DNA from: Lentisphaerota bacterium
Lineage (GTDB): Bacteria; Verrucomicrobiota; Kiritimatiellia; UBA8416; VGWJ01
Reading direction: 5' to 3'
Assembly (NCBI GenBank): GCA_016873635.1
Contig: VGWJ01000001.1
Location: 1-64,000 of the forward strand
Length of the DNA stretch: 64,000 nucleotides
In this document: piece after piece, positions 35,180 through 44,738 of the stretch
How positions within the stretch are numbered: the stretch's first letter is position 1
Layout of the letters: every line of letters begins with the position of its first letter
Translations under genes and position numbers: made by a program
The notes under the pieces: model-generated
The model's input: only the letters and a program-made list of their open reading frames with translations
Told to the model about the DNA's origin: nothing
The model's database searches: none

Positions 35180-35686
35180 ATGCCGATATACGAATTCTAC
35201 TGCCCGGACTGTCACGTGATCTTCAATTTCCTCTCGCGCGCCGTTAACACATCCGGGCGGCCGGACTGTCCGAAGTGCGGGGGGCGCAACCTCCGCCGCG
35301 AAGTATCGGCTTTCGCCACGACGGGCAAGGCGAAGGAAGGGGGCGAGGACGCCGATCTCCCGATCGATGATGCCAGGATGGAAAGGGCCGTGGAGGCGCT
35401 GGCGGCCGACGCGGAAAAGGCGGGCGAGGACGATCCGCGCCAGGCCGCCGAGTTGATGCGCAAGTTCTCGAGCATGACCGGCGTCCGTTTCGGCAAGGGC
35501 ATGGAAGAGGCCATGAGCCGGATGGCGTCCGGCGAGGATCCCGACCGTATCGAGGAGGAGATGGGCGATCTGCTTTCCGAGGACGAAGAGCCCTTCATCC
35601 TGCCCGAATCCGGGGCGGGGCGGGGCGGGCGGGCGTCGGCGGGCGGCCGCCCGCCGCGCCGGGACAAGACGCTGTATGAAATGTGA
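35180..35686 (+). CDS. FmdB-type zinc-ribbon protein with acidic tail
   Basis: 168 aa. The N-terminal 45 residues are a zinc ribbon of the FmdB/CxxC_CxxC_SSSS type (MPIYEFYCPDCHVIFNF ... CPKCGGRNL). The rest is acidic and helical (ELMRKFSSMTGVRFGKGMEE) with a Gly/Arg-rich end. The ATG at 35180 is preferred over the ATG at 35174, because GAGGAGG ends at 35173 and would be too close to the latter. It overlaps the following gene by 11 bases. Function of the family unclear. Confidence 0.7.
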   Translation: MPIYEFYCPDCHVIFNFLSRAVNTSGRPDCPKCGGRNLRREVSAFATTGKAKEGGEDADLPIDDARMERAVEALAADAEKAGEDDPRQAAELMRKFSSMTGVRFGKGMEEAMSRMASGEDPDRIEEEMGDLLSEDEEPFILPESGAGRGGRASAGGRPPRRDKTLYEM

Positions 35687-36263
35687 AGGTTTGATTCGCG
35701 CGTTCGTCGGCGTGCCCCTGGACGATGCGGTGCGGCGCGACGTTGCCCGGCTGCAGGAGCGCCTCAAGGGCGCCGGGGCGCGGGTGGGGTGGGTGCGCGG
35801 GGAGAACCTGCACGTCACCATGGCTTTCCTGGGTGACGTCACGGTTGAGCAGGTCGAAGCCGCCGCCGGAGCGCTCGCCGCCGCCGCGCGCGCGTCGCCG
35901 CCGTTCCGGTGCGAGGTGAAAGGGGTGGGGGTGTTCGGCCGCCCGCGCGCCCCGCGCGTGGTCTGGGCCGGGATCGGCGCGGGCGCCGAGAACCTCTGCG
36001 GGCTGCAGGGCGCGCTGGCGGCGGAGCTGGCGCAGCGCGGCCTGCCGGTCGAAGACCGCCCCTTCGTGCCGCACGTGACCATGGGCCGCGTGCGCTCCGG
36101 CGCGGGCGCCGGTCCGCTGCTCCGCCAGATCGAGGCGGCCGCGGAAAGGGAATTCGGTTTCTTTGACGCCGGCGCGGTCGTCCTGTACAGAAGCCGCCTG
36201 GAGCCCGCCGGCGCGGTGTACGCGGCGCTGCGCGAAGTCCCGCTGGGGGTCACTCCAGGCTGA
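35676..36263 (+). CDS. thpR: RNA 2',3'-cyclic phosphodiesterase
   Basis: 195 aa. 2H phosphoesterase superfamily: two H-x-T motifs, LHVTMAFLGDV near residue 46 and PHVTMGRVR near residue 131, at the expected distance. The start RAFVGVPLDDAVRRDV is typical of the LigT/ThpR branch. Opens 2',3'-cyclic phosphate ends of RNA. The start overlaps the zinc-ribbon gene; the 3' end overlaps the convergent manA by 14 bases. Confidence 0.88.
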   Translation: MKCEGLIRAFVGVPLDDAVRRDVARLQERLKGAGARVGWVRGENLHVTMAFLGDVTVEQVEAAAGALAAAARASPPFRCEVKGVGVFGRPRAPRVVWAGIGAGAENLCGLQGALAAELAQRGLPVEDRPFVPHVTMGRVRSGAGAGPLLRQIEAAAEREFGFFDAGAVVLYRSRLEPAGAVYAALREVPLGVTPG

Positions 36264-37230
36264 TGCGCAGCGCGACGGCATCCGGCGTTTCCGGCACGAG
36301 CCGGTAGGACGGCAGGGCCGCCGGGATCAGGCAGGACCGCCCGGCGCCGAGCCGCGTGACCGTGTTGCCCGCCTGGATCCTCAGGCCCCCCTCGGCCGTG
36401 AAGAGCGCGTGAAAACTGCGCCCGTCGCCTGCGCTGTCGAGCGGTTCGCGCAGGTCCAGGCGGGTCACGACGAAGAACGGGCAGCGCAGCACTTCCGTGC
36501 GGGTGTTGCCGCCCGCGACGCGCGCGGGGCCCCGCGCCAGGATCGACGGCGCGCGGTCTTCCCAGTCGATGGTCCGCAAGGCCTCCCCGACGTGAAGCTC
36601 CCGCGGGCGGCCGTCGCTGCCCAGGCGGCCCCAGTCGTAGACGCGGTAGGTTGTGTTCGAGTCCTGCTGCACTTCCAGGAGCAGACAGCCGGCGCCGATG
36701 GCGTGGACCCGTCCGCCCGGCACGAAGACCGCGTCGCCGCGCTTCACGGGAAGCGACGACAGCACGTCTTCCAGGCGCCGGCGCTCGAGCGCGGCCAGGA
36801 AACCGGCGCGGTCCACGCCGGGCTTCAGGCCCGCGAAGATCGTGGCGCCGGGCTCGGCGTCCAGGAAGTACCACATCTCGGTCTTCGGCTGCCCGCCGGT
36901 CAGCGCCGCGCCGCGTTCGTCCGGGTGCACCTGCAGGCTGAGCCGCTGCCGCGCGTCGATCACTTTGATCAGCAGCGGGAAGGCGCGGCCGCCGCACGCC
37001 TTGCCCAGCAGGTCGGCGCCGTATGCGGCCGCGACGTCGGACAGCCGGCGCCCGGCGAGCGGGCCGTTGACGACGGTGCTGGGGCCTTCGGGGCGCGCCG
37101 AGATCTCCCAGGATTCGGCCGAGAGGCCCGCCCTGGGAGGCCGGTCAAAAATCGCCGGAATGCGGGTTCCGCCCCACACGTAGTTCTTGTACACGAAATC
37201 GAACAGCAGCGGATAGAAGGCGTCGCCCAT
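36250..37230 (-). CDS. manA: Class I mannose-6-phosphate isomerase
   Basis: 326 aa, the short Bacillus-like form. Interconverts mannose-6-P and fructose-6-P. Cupin metal ligands are visible in LSLQVHPDE, KTEMWYFLDAE and VPGGRVHAIG, and the downstream EVQQDSNTTYRVYDWGR is a family signature. Monocistronic on the minus strand between two plus-strand zinc-ribbon gene groups. Confidence 0.92.
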   Translation of the reverse strand: MGDAFYPLLFDFVYKNYVWGGTRIPAIFDRPPRAGLSAESWEISARPEGPSTVVNGPLAGRRLSDVAAAYGADLLGKACGGRAFPLLIKVIDARQRLSLQVHPDERGAALTGGQPKTEMWYFLDAEPGATIFAGLKPGVDRAGFLAALERRRLEDVLSSLPVKRGDAVFVPGGRVHAIGAGCLLLEVQQDSNTTYRVYDWGRLGSDGRPRELHVGEALRTIDWEDRAPSILARGPARVAGGNTRTEVLRCPFFVVTRLDLREPLDSAGDGRSFHALFTAEGGLRIQAGNTVTRLGAGRSCLIPAALPSYRLVPETPDAVALRISLE

Positions 37231-37349
37231 AATCGCCTACCATACCGGCGCGGGCGGCGATGCGCAAGGGTTTCCGTGGGGCGTCAGGCGTCCGTGTTTG
37301 CGTTCGACACGGAGCGTTTTCCGGACTATGTTCCGGAATTGGAGAGTTG

Positions 37350-37652
37350 ATGCCGACATACGAATACGAATGCGACAGGTGCGGACACCGCTTCGAGCGG
37401 TTTCAGAAGATAAGCGACACGCCTCTCCAACGCTGTCCGGTGTGCCGCGGCAAGATCCGGCGCATGTTCGGGCCGGGCGCGGGGATTCTGTTCAAGGGGT
37501 CCGGGTTCTACGCCACGGACTATCGCAGCGGCAGCTACAAGGAAGCGCAGAAGAAGGAAAAGGGCGAGAGCGTTTCCGCCGGGAAGAGCGCCGCGCCCGC
37601 CGATTCCAAGAAACCGGCGAAGGCCGGAGGCAACCCGGGCAGAACGGAGTGA
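37350..37652 (+). CDS. FmdB-family zinc-ribbon protein
   Basis: 100 aa. Canonical FmdB start MPTYEYECDRCGHRFERFQ with CPVCRGKIRRMFG, so two CxxC pairs coordinate zinc. The tail is Lys/Ala-rich with GFYATDYRSGSY, a segment common in the family. The start at 37350 is taken by homology; the upstream extension in the ORF track is noncoding. Four bases separate it from the next gene. Putative regulatory or nucleic-acid-binding protein. Confidence 0.82.
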   Translation: MPTYEYECDRCGHRFERFQKISDTPLQRCPVCRGKIRRMFGPGAGILFKGSGFYATDYRSGSYKEAQKKEKGESVSAGKSAAPADSKKPAKAGGNPGRTE

Positions 37653-37656
37653 ATCC

Positions 37657-38343
37657 ATGCTGAAGTGCGCGAAATGCGGTACGGAGAACGAGGTGGGGCG
37701 CGTGTTCTGCGCGGGCTGCGGCGCCAAGCTGGAGACGTCTGGGATCCGCAGCGAAGACCTGGCCAGGATGCAGCGGAAGAACCCGTTGGCGGGGCACGGC
37801 AAGAAGTTTCTGATCATCCCGGTCTTCCTGGTCCTTCTCCTGGTCGTGCTGGCCTTCAACCCGCGGCCGCCTTACATCGGCGAGCGCGGCACGCAACTGG
37901 GCGCCCGGCGCGTCGAGGCCCAGTTGAAGGGCTTCGCGGCCCTGACGGAAGGCCGCTCCATGGCCACCACTTTCGCGGAGGGCGACGTGAACGCCTACAT
38001 CGAGGCGAAGAAAATCGGCGCGATACGCGCCGACGCGCTGAGCATGGCGGCGGGGGAGGGGTATCTGGCCGTGCGCATGGCGCGCGCGATGCAACCGCGG
38101 AAGATCGGTTCGTTCCGCGTGGCGCCGCGCATGACCTGGGACTACCTGTTCGTTCCGGTGGGCGGGCGGCTGTCGGTGCGCAAGGCGTATCTGGGGCGAC
38201 TGTCTTTGTCCGGACCGATGCGGACGGCGGCGGTGCGCGCGCTGCTCGCGACGGTCGGTTCCGAAAAGGAGTGGGCCTGCTTCCGGCATGCAACCGAGAT
38301 TGAGGTCAGCAGGGGCCAGGTGGTCGTGCACGTGGCGCGTTGA
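37657..38343 (+). CDS. Zinc-ribbon membrane protein of unknown function
   Basis: 228 aa. N-terminal zinc ribbon CAKCGTENEVGRVFCAGCG, then one membrane helix (KFLIIPVFLVLLLVVLAF, about residues 49-67), then an extracytoplasmic domain of about 160 residues with no match I recognise (MATTFAEGDVNAYIEAKKI). The zinc ribbon would be cytoplasmic. Probably co-transcribed with the FmdB gene and the following exported protein. Related single-gene proteins occur in PVC bacteria, which is inference. Confidence 0.65.
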   Translation: MLKCAKCGTENEVGRVFCAGCGAKLETSGIRSEDLARMQRKNPLAGHGKKFLIIPVFLVLLLVVLAFNPRPPYIGERGTQLGARRVEAQLKGFAALTEGRSMATTFAEGDVNAYIEAKKIGAIRADALSMAAGEGYLAVRMARAMQPRKIGSFRVAPRMTWDYLFVPVGGRLSVRKAYLGRLSLSGPMRTAAVRALLATVGSEKEWACFRHATEIEVSRGQVVVHVAR

Positions 38344-38377
38344 GTCCGTCCTTCGCCCGGCGCGCGCCGCGCTGGTG

Positions 38378-39544
38378 ATGTGGATTGCGGCGTCGCTCTG
38401 CGCCCGGTCGGGGGAAGCGGACCCGTCGCCGGCCGGGCGTCCGGCCTCCCGTCCGCGCTCCCTGCCGCGGGTGTTGACCCGCGAGGGTGGCCGCCTGCGC
38501 GTCACGGGCGCGGACGCGCTCCAGAACATGGAGGTGGCGCGCTGGGCGCAGCGGATCTCCCGTGACGTCGAGCGCGCCACGGCGACGCGCCTGCCCCCGC
38601 CGTCGTCGCATGTTCTGCGCATCGAGATTGCGCCGCCCGTGGCCGAGGGAAAGGGCGCGGTGACGTTCTTTCAGGAGGCGCGGGACGGCGGTCTGGCGCA
38701 GCGGCTGGTGATCGCGGGGTATGACGAGGCCGAGTATGCGCAGGCGGAGCGGGCGCTGTGCCGGCTTCTGCTCGACGCGCGCGTGGCGGCGCGGCAGACG
38801 CCCGCCGATCGGCGGGCGGGTCTGCGCGGCGCGCCCGAATGGATGGTGATCGGCGTGGCGCGCGCGCTGCTTCCGTCGCGCCGCGCGGAGAACAGCGCGG
38901 CCGCCCTCGCCCTGTGGCAGGCCGGCCGGCTGGCGTCGCTGGGACAGTTGCTGGCGGCGGGATCCGCCGCTCCGTCCGAGGCCGTCTGCGGCGCGCTCGT
39001 GCAGTGGCTGTCCGGGTTGCCCGACGGGAAGCGCTTCTTCGACGCGGCTTTCGGCGCGATCGCGGGCGGGGAGGAGCTCACGGCGGCCCGCCTGGCGGCC
39101 TGCGCGGGGCCCGGCGTCTCGGCGGCGGACCTGGACGGGATGTGGGACGCGTGGCTTCTGCGCCAGAAGCGCGTGGTCTACGTGGCGGAGGGGCCGGCGC
39201 GCACGACGCCCGCGCTGCTGGACCAGTTGCGGTCTCAACTGTTGATTCACCCCCGCGATCGTGGTATCTCAGTTGACGGCGATCCGGACCGCATTCTGAC
39301 GTTTGCGGACCTGATCGCGCGGCGCGGGGAGGAATGGGTTCCGGCTTTCGCCCGGAACAGGAGCGCCGCGCTGCGGCTGCTGGCGGTCGGCCGCGAAGCG
39401 GAGTTTGGCGCGGCCGCGGAAGCGTATGCCGCGTTTCTGGACGCGCTGGCCGAAGGCCTGCCGGAGACCGGGCTGGCGGGACTGCTGCGCAAAGCGGAAG
39501 CGGCCGCCGCCGGGCTGGGGGATGCGGATGGGGAAGGGGAATGA
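38378..39544 (+). CDS. Putative exported protein of unknown function
   Basis: 388 aa from the ATG at 38378; starts further upstream (GTG 38375, or ATG 38288 overlapping the previous gene) are possible. The N-terminus MWIAASLCARSGEADP looks like a signal sequence, possibly longer if the upstream RPARAALV is included. The middle has GAPEWMVIGVARALLPSRRA, reminiscent of peptidase MA-like proteins (usually PxWLxEGLA), but no HExxH zinc motif is present. It could be a degenerate, non-catalytic relative. Confidence 0.55.
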   Translation: MWIAASLCARSGEADPSPAGRPASRPRSLPRVLTREGGRLRVTGADALQNMEVARWAQRISRDVERATATRLPPPSSHVLRIEIAPPVAEGKGAVTFFQEARDGGLAQRLVIAGYDEAEYAQAERALCRLLLDARVAARQTPADRRAGLRGAPEWMVIGVARALLPSRRAENSAAALALWQAGRLASLGQLLAAGSAAPSEAVCGALVQWLSGLPDGKRFFDAAFGAIAGGEELTAARLAACAGPGVSAADLDGMWDAWLLRQKRVVYVAEGPARTTPALLDQLRSQLLIHPRDRGISVDGDPDRILTFADLIARRGEEWVPAFARNRSAALRLLAVGREAEFGAAAEAYAAFLDALAEGLPETGLAGLLRKAEAAAAGLGDADGEGE

Positions 39545-39633
39545 CCGGACGGCGTCCGGCGCGAGAGGGCTTTTGATGGCGTGAAGGCGGATGTTGCTTG
39601 TCGCGTGCCGGAGATCCGGAATACCGTTGCAGT

Positions 39634-41016
39634 ATGAAGAAAAGTCTGGCCAGGACGATCGTGGGCGGAGTGGACGCCGAAGTGCTGCGTTTCACGGCGG
39701 ACGAGGACCGCGCGCTCGACGCCGCGCTGGTGGAGGCTGACTGCATCGGCACGGCGGCGCACGTGACGGCCCTGTCGGACGAGGCGCTGCGGCCGCGCGT
39801 GCTGGCGGAGCGCGACCGCGCGCGCATCGTGCGCGCGCTCATCGCCGTCATGCGGCGGGCCCGCCGGGGCGCGTTCAGGATCGGGCTCAACGACCAGGAC
39901 GTGCATCTCGCGGTGGAGCGGGCCCTGACGCGCGCGCTGGGCGACCTGGGGCGTCGCGTGCACACCGGCCGCAGCCGCAACGACCAGGCGGCCGTGGATC
40001 TGCGGCTGCACGGCCGGGACCGGCTGTTGGAAGCCGTGGAGGCCGCGGCCGGTCTGGCGTTCGCGGCCCTGGCGCTGGGGCGCCGCCACGCGCTGCTGCC
40101 GATGGTGGGCCGCACGCACATGCAGCCGGCGATGCCGTCGTCCGTGGGCCTGTGGGCCGCGGCGCACGCCGAGAGCCTGCTTGACGACGTGGTGCTGCTG
40201 CGCGCGGCCTACGACCTGACCAACGTGTGTCCGCTGGGATCGGCGGCGGGCTACGGCGTGCCCCTGAACCTGAACCGCGCCAGGACGGCGCGGCTGCTGG
40301 GATTCGCGCGGCCGTACGCCAACGCGCTGTATGCCGCGCAGGCGCGAGGCAAGGTCGAGGCCGCGACCCTGGGGGCGATGGCGCAGGTGATGCTTACGCT
40401 TTCGCGCCTGGCGGAAGACCTGGTGCTGTACGCGGCGCCGGAATTCGGCTATTTCGCGCTTCCGCCGGGCTTCTGCACGGGCAGCAGCATCATGCCCCAG
40501 AAGCGCAACCCCGACGTGCTGGAGATCGTGCGCGCGCGCGCGGCGAGGGTGCAGGCCTGCGAGAGCGCGGCGGCGGCGATCGTGACGGGCCTGCCTTCGG
40601 GCTACAGCCGCGACCTGCAGGAGACCAAGGCGCCGTTCCTTGGCGGCACAAGGATGACCGTTGACTGCCTGCGGGTGCTCCTGCCGCTGATGCGGGGGCT
40701 CAAGCCGGTGCCCGGCGCGCTGCGCGCCGCGTTCCGGCCGGAGGTGTTCGCGGCCGACGCGGCCCTGGACATGGTCGCCGCCGGAACGCCGTTCCGCGCG
40801 GCCTACGGCCGCGTGAAGGCGAACCTGGGCGCGCTGCCCGGCGCGGACCCGGACAAGGCCGTTGCCCGGCGCATGCGCGCCGGCACGGCGCGGGTGGATT
40901 TCGACGGTTTGGAGAAGCGCGCCGGGGAGGCGCGCCGTTTCGCGCGCGCGGAAAGCGCGCGCTGCCGGCGCGCGATCGCAGGGCTGCTCGGCGTGCCGTA
41001 CCCGGATCTGGGATAG
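39634..41016 (+). CDS. argH: Argininosuccinate lyase
   Basis: 460 aa. Last step of arginine synthesis: argininosuccinate to arginine and fumarate. Fumarase/aspartase superfamily signature GSSIMPQKRNPD, with HTGRSRNDQAAVDLRL and GRTHMQPAMPSS. The ATG at 39634 gives the usual N-terminus; an upstream in-frame start has no homology. No other arg gene lies nearby. Confidence 0.92.
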   Translation: MKKSLARTIVGGVDAEVLRFTADEDRALDAALVEADCIGTAAHVTALSDEALRPRVLAERDRARIVRALIAVMRRARRGAFRIGLNDQDVHLAVERALTRALGDLGRRVHTGRSRNDQAAVDLRLHGRDRLLEAVEAAAGLAFAALALGRRHALLPMVGRTHMQPAMPSSVGLWAAAHAESLLDDVVLLRAAYDLTNVCPLGSAAGYGVPLNLNRARTARLLGFARPYANALYAAQARGKVEAATLGAMAQVMLTLSRLAEDLVLYAAPEFGYFALPPGFCTGSSIMPQKRNPDVLEIVRARAARVQACESAAAAIVTGLPSGYSRDLQETKAPFLGGTRMTVDCLRVLLPLMRGLKPVPGALRAAFRPEVFAADAALDMVAAGTPFRAAYGRVKANLGALPGADPDKAVARRMRAGTARVDFDGLEKRAGEARRFARAESARCRRAIAGLLGVPYPDLG

Positions 41017-41134
41017 CCCGGTGACCGGCGCGCGGTCAACCGGACGGCCGGCGGCCGGAGACGCGGCCGCGCGCGGGGTTGCCATGCGGCGTTGCGTGCG
41101 ATACAAGAGAAAAGCGATCGGGAGGACGGCAAAG

Positions 41135-41953
41135 ATGATGCGGAAGACATTGCTGGTGGCGTGCGTGGCCCTGGCCTGCGCGGCGGCCCGGCCGCCGGCG
41201 GCGACGGCGCAGGAGGAGGCGGCGCCGGCCGCGGCAAGCGCGACCGCGCCGGCGGCGACGGCGGGAGGGGCGCGGGCGGAGGAAGCGACGGCGCCGGCCG
41301 GCGCGAGCGGCAGGACCACGATGAATCTGCGCGAGATCGTCGCCAGCGGCGGGTCCCTGATGTATGTGCTGGCCGGCATGTCCGTGCTGGCCGTGGCGAT
41401 GATCGTTTATTTCTTCATCGTGCTCCGGGCCGGCCAGGTGGTGCCGCGCGCCCTGCGGCGCGAGCTCATGGACAAGCTGCGGACCGGCAACGTCGATGAC
41501 GCGCGCCGGGCCTGCGAGTACAGGCCCAGCCCGCTGGCGGCGGTCTGCCTGGCGGCGATCGATCACGTGCGGGACATCCCGCAGACCGACCCGATGCTCT
41601 TGAAGGACGTCGTGGAGGGCGAAGGGCAGCGGCAATCCGAGACGATGCAGGGCCAGGCGCAGTACCTGCTGGACATCGCGGTGGTCGCGCCGATGGTGGG
41701 TCTGCTGGGAACCGTGCTGGGGATGCTGCGGGCCTTCAACGGCATCGCGCTGGAGATCGACCGCGCCAAGCCCGTCGTGCTCGCGGCGGGCGTATCCCAG
41801 GCCCTGGTCACCACGGTCTTCGGCCTGATCGTGGGCATACCGGCCATGGCTTTCTATGCCTACTTCAGGCGTCGCGCGTCGAAACTGGTGTCGCAGCTGG
41901 AGGTGGCTTCCACGGAGGTGCTCACCGCCCTGCTGCGCAAGAAGTCCGAATGA
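41135..41953 (+). CDS. exbB: ExbB/TolQ/MotA-type proton channel protein with N-terminal signal
   Basis: 272 aa. A signal peptide (LLVACVALACAAARPPAATA) and an Ala-rich linker precede a membrane helix near 70-95 (LMYVLAGMSVLAVAMIVYFF). The TolQ/ExbB core follows: LLDIAVVAPMVGLLGTVLGM and ALVTTVFGLIVGIPAMAFYAYF. Forms a proton-driven motor with ExbD. GGGAGGA lies 9 bases before the ATG. It overlaps exbD by four bases, and the operon continues into TPR and VWA genes. Confidence 0.9.
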   Translation: MMRKTLLVACVALACAAARPPAATAQEEAAPAAASATAPAATAGGARAEEATAPAGASGRTTMNLREIVASGGSLMYVLAGMSVLAVAMIVYFFIVLRAGQVVPRALRRELMDKLRTGNVDDARRACEYRPSPLAAVCLAAIDHVRDIPQTDPMLLKDVVEGEGQRQSETMQGQAQYLLDIAVVAPMVGLLGTVLGMLRAFNGIALEIDRAKPVVLAAGVSQALVTTVFGLIVGIPAMAFYAYFRRRASKLVSQLEVASTEVLTALLRKKSE

Positions 41954-42378
41954 AATTCCGCCGCGAGGACAAGGGACAGGCGCCGGGCTTCCAGGTGGCG
42001 CCCATGATCGACGTGATGTTCCTGCTGCTGTGCTTCTTCATGGCCAGCCAGATCTTCTCGCAGTGGGAGACGGAGGTCGACGTGCAGCTGCCGACGGCCA
42101 CCACCGGTCTGCCGCAGGACCGCATGCTGGGCGAGGTCATCGTCAACGTTCTGCACGACGGCCGGTACGTGGTCAACCGGCGGGAGCTGGACGATCGCGA
42201 GCTGGGCCGCCTTTTCGGCCGCATCGTGGATCTTTCGCCCGGCCAGCCGGTGCTGATCCGCGCCGACCGCGGCACGGCCTACGAGCACATCATCCGGGTC
42301 CTGGACCTGTGCCGCCGCGCGGACATCTACAACATATCTTTCGCGACCAGCTTCGTGAAGGAGCCGCCGTCCCGATGA
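41950..42378 (+). CDS. exbD: ExbD/TolR-like protein
   Basis: 142 aa. One membrane helix with the proton-path Asp: APMIDVMFLLLCFFMASQIF, around residues 17-36. A periplasmic domain follows (VDVQLPTATTG ... VLIRADRGTAYEHIIRVLDLC). Partner of ExbB. The start overlaps exbB (ATGA) and the stop overlaps the TPR gene by four bases, so stoichiometric expression is likely. Confidence 0.9.
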   Translation: MKFRREDKGQAPGFQVAPMIDVMFLLLCFFMASQIFSQWETEVDVQLPTATTGLPQDRMLGEVIVNVLHDGRYVVNRRELDDRELGRLFGRIVDLSPGQPVLIRADRGTAYEHIIRVLDLCRRADIYNISFATSFVKEPPSR

Positions 42379-44738
42379 CGTTTCGCACGTGCTGCCGCGC
42401 CGTTCTGCTCGCCGCCCTCTGCGGGGCCTCCCCGTGCCGCGCGCTGACCGAGGAGGAGCGCATGCAGTTTGCCGACGGCCTCTACGCCCGGCAGATGCAC
42501 GCGCCGGCGGCGAAGGAGTACGAAGCGCTGCTGCGCGACTTCCCGAACAGCGCCCTGGCGGACGTGATGCGCTTCCGGCTGGGCGAGTGCCACCGTCTGA
42601 CGGGCAACCGCGTGGCGGCCGAAAAGGAATTCCGCGCGGTCTTCAGCGACTATCCCAAGAGCGCGTACCGGACGCGGGCGGGTTTCCGGCGGGCGTGCAT
42701 CTTCTACGACTCGGGGCTCTACGACTCGGCCGTTGATCTTTACCAGAAGATCCTGGCGGAGAACCCGACGGACGAGATTGCCTCGGCGTCCATGTACTTC
42801 CTGGGCGATTCGCTGCTGAAGCTGAAAAAGGAAAAGGACGCGCTGACCGTCCTGGAGAAACTCGTCGACGGATACGCGGCCGCGGAGTTCGGCGCCTACG
42901 GCCTGCTCAAGCTGGGCGAGGTCCACGCCGCGCGGAAGGATTACGGCCGGGCCCTGGACTGCTTCGGCCGCGCCGCGAAGGCGCCGCCCACGCCGCGCGT
43001 GGGCGCGGAAGCCGTGTTTCAGACGGCGCGCATTCACTTCGAGCGCAAGGAATACGAAGAGAGCGCGGAGGCCTACCGGCGCCTGCTGAAGGACTATCCC
43101 GGCGACGAGCGGATGGCCGCGGCGCGGCTGCAGGCGGCGTGGGCCTTCCACAACGCCGGCCTTTGCGCGGAGGCGCTTGAGGCGGCGGCCGCGGCGGGTT
43201 CCGGAAACGGGGGCTCCGACGCGGCGGAGTGGCTCTACCTGCGGGCCAACTGCGAGCGGCAGCTCATGAAAAACGCTGAGGCGGCGGCGCTCTACAAGGA
43301 GCTTCTGGACAAGTTTCCGAACTCCGCCTTTGCCGGCGCCGCGCGCTACGAAAGCGCGCTGGTGCGGTACCGCATGGGCGACTACGCGGCCGCCATCGAG
43401 GCCGCGGCGGCGGTGCGGTCGGACCCGGCCCTGCGCAAGGACGCGTACTGGCTCCTGGCCGAGTCGAACGCCGCGCTGAAACGCGACGCGGAGGCCGTTC
43501 AGTACTACCGGCTCATCGCGCGGGAGTTTCCCGACAGCGACCTGGCCGACGACGCCAACTACCGGCTGGGCTATCACCTGCGGGAGAGCGGCGACTTCGC
43601 CGAAGCCGCGCGCCGCTTCCGGCTCGTGGCCGAGAGTTTTCCCGACAGCCCGCTGGCGCCGCAGGCGCTGTTCGCGGCCGGCGCGTGTTTTGCCAGGGCG
43701 GGGCAGGACGCCGAAGCCGTGCAGGACTGGTCGGCCCTGGAGCGCGCGCACCCCGACGACGCCGCGCTGGAGGACGCGCTCTACCAGAAGTCCATGTCCG
43801 AAACGCGCCTGGCGCGCGACGCGGACGCGCTCGTCTCGCTGGCGAAGCTGCTGAAACGCTTTCCGGGTTCGCGCTTCGCGGCCGACGCGCGCTACTGGCG
43901 CGGCCTGCTGATCATGAAGCAGGGGCGGCCGGCCGAGGCGGAGAAGGAATTGCGCGCCGCGCTGCAGGCCGCGCCGCGCGACGACCTGGCGCCGCTGATC
44001 CGCTACCGCCTGGCGCTGGCGCTGCAGGCCACGGACCGCGACGCGGAGGCGGCGGATCTTCTGGAGGGCCTGCTGAAAACGGCGTTTGCGTCCGAGCTGC
44101 CGCCCGAGCTGATGCGCTGGCTTGCCGAGTACCGCCACGATCAGAAGAAATACGACGCGGCTCTCGCCGCGGCGCGGTCGCTGATCGCGCGCGACAGGAC
44201 GGCCGCGTGGCAGGAAGCCGGCTGGTGTCTCGCGGGACGGGCCATGCTGGCCAAGGGCGACGCCAAGGGCGCCGGCGAAGCGTATCGCGCGGCGCTGGCG
44301 GCCGACGGGCGGACGGGGTTCGGCGCCGAAGCCGCGCTGCGGCTGGGCGAGGGCGAGCTGTCCGCCGGCAACGCGGCGGCGGCGGCGGGCTATTTCCAGA
44401 AGGCGGCCGCGGCCGGAGGGCCGGACGCGGATCCGGCCGTCCGCGCCCGGGCCTACGCGGGCCTGGCCCGCGCGGCGCGGGACGCGGGCGACGACCCGGT
44501 CGCGGCGCGGTACTTCATGAGCGTTGCCGTGCTCTATGACGAGGACCAGCTCGTTCCGGAATGCCTGTACGAGGCGGCCGCGGCCTTCCTGCGCGCGGGC
44601 CAGGCCGGCGACGGGCGCAAGGCGATCGCGGAGCTGCGGGAGAGGTTCCCGGGCAGCGAATGGGCGGTCAGGGCCGCGCGGCTGCCCGGGGCGGCGGAGG
44701 CGCCGCCCGCCGCGCCGGAGGAGGGCGGCGGCACGTGA
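42375..44738 (+). CDS. Exported TPR-repeat protein of the Exb operon
   Basis: 787 aa. Signal peptide (AVLLAALCGASPCRA), then TPR or Sel1-like helical repeats through the whole length. These include repeated DFPNSALAD, KYxSALVRYRMGDYAAAI-type units and YbgF/CpoB-like FPxSxxAxxA motifs. Expected to be periplasmic, possibly an adaptor between the ExbBD motor and outer-membrane or wall partners. It overlaps exbD by four bases and the VWA gene by one. No enzymatic motif seen. Confidence 0.82.
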   Translation: MTFRTCCRAVLLAALCGASPCRALTEEERMQFADGLYARQMHAPAAKEYEALLRDFPNSALADVMRFRLGECHRLTGNRVAAEKEFRAVFSDYPKSAYRTRAGFRRACIFYDSGLYDSAVDLYQKILAENPTDEIASASMYFLGDSLLKLKKEKDALTVLEKLVDGYAAAEFGAYGLLKLGEVHAARKDYGRALDCFGRAAKAPPTPRVGAEAVFQTARIHFERKEYEESAEAYRRLLKDYPGDERMAAARLQAAWAFHNAGLCAEALEAAAAAGSGNGGSDAAEWLYLRANCERQLMKNAEAAALYKELLDKFPNSAFAGAARYESALVRYRMGDYAAAIEAAAAVRSDPALRKDAYWLLAESNAALKRDAEAVQYYRLIAREFPDSDLADDANYRLGYHLRESGDFAEAARRFRLVAESFPDSPLAPQALFAAGACFARAGQDAEAVQDWSALERAHPDDAALEDALYQKSMSETRLARDADALVSLAKLLKRFPGSRFAADARYWRGLLIMKQGRPAEAEKELRAALQAAPRDDLAPLIRYRLALALQATDRDAEAADLLEGLLKTAFASELPPELMRWLAEYRHDQKKYDAALAAARSLIARDRTAAWQEAGWCLAGRAMLAKGDAKGAGEAYRAALAADGRTGFGAEAALRLGEGELSAGNAAAAAGYFQKAAAAGGPDADPAVRARAYAGLARAARDAGDDPVAARYFMSVAVLYDEDQLVPECLYEAAAAFLRAGQAGDGRKAIAELRERFPGSEWAVRAARLPGAAEAPPAAPEEGGGT

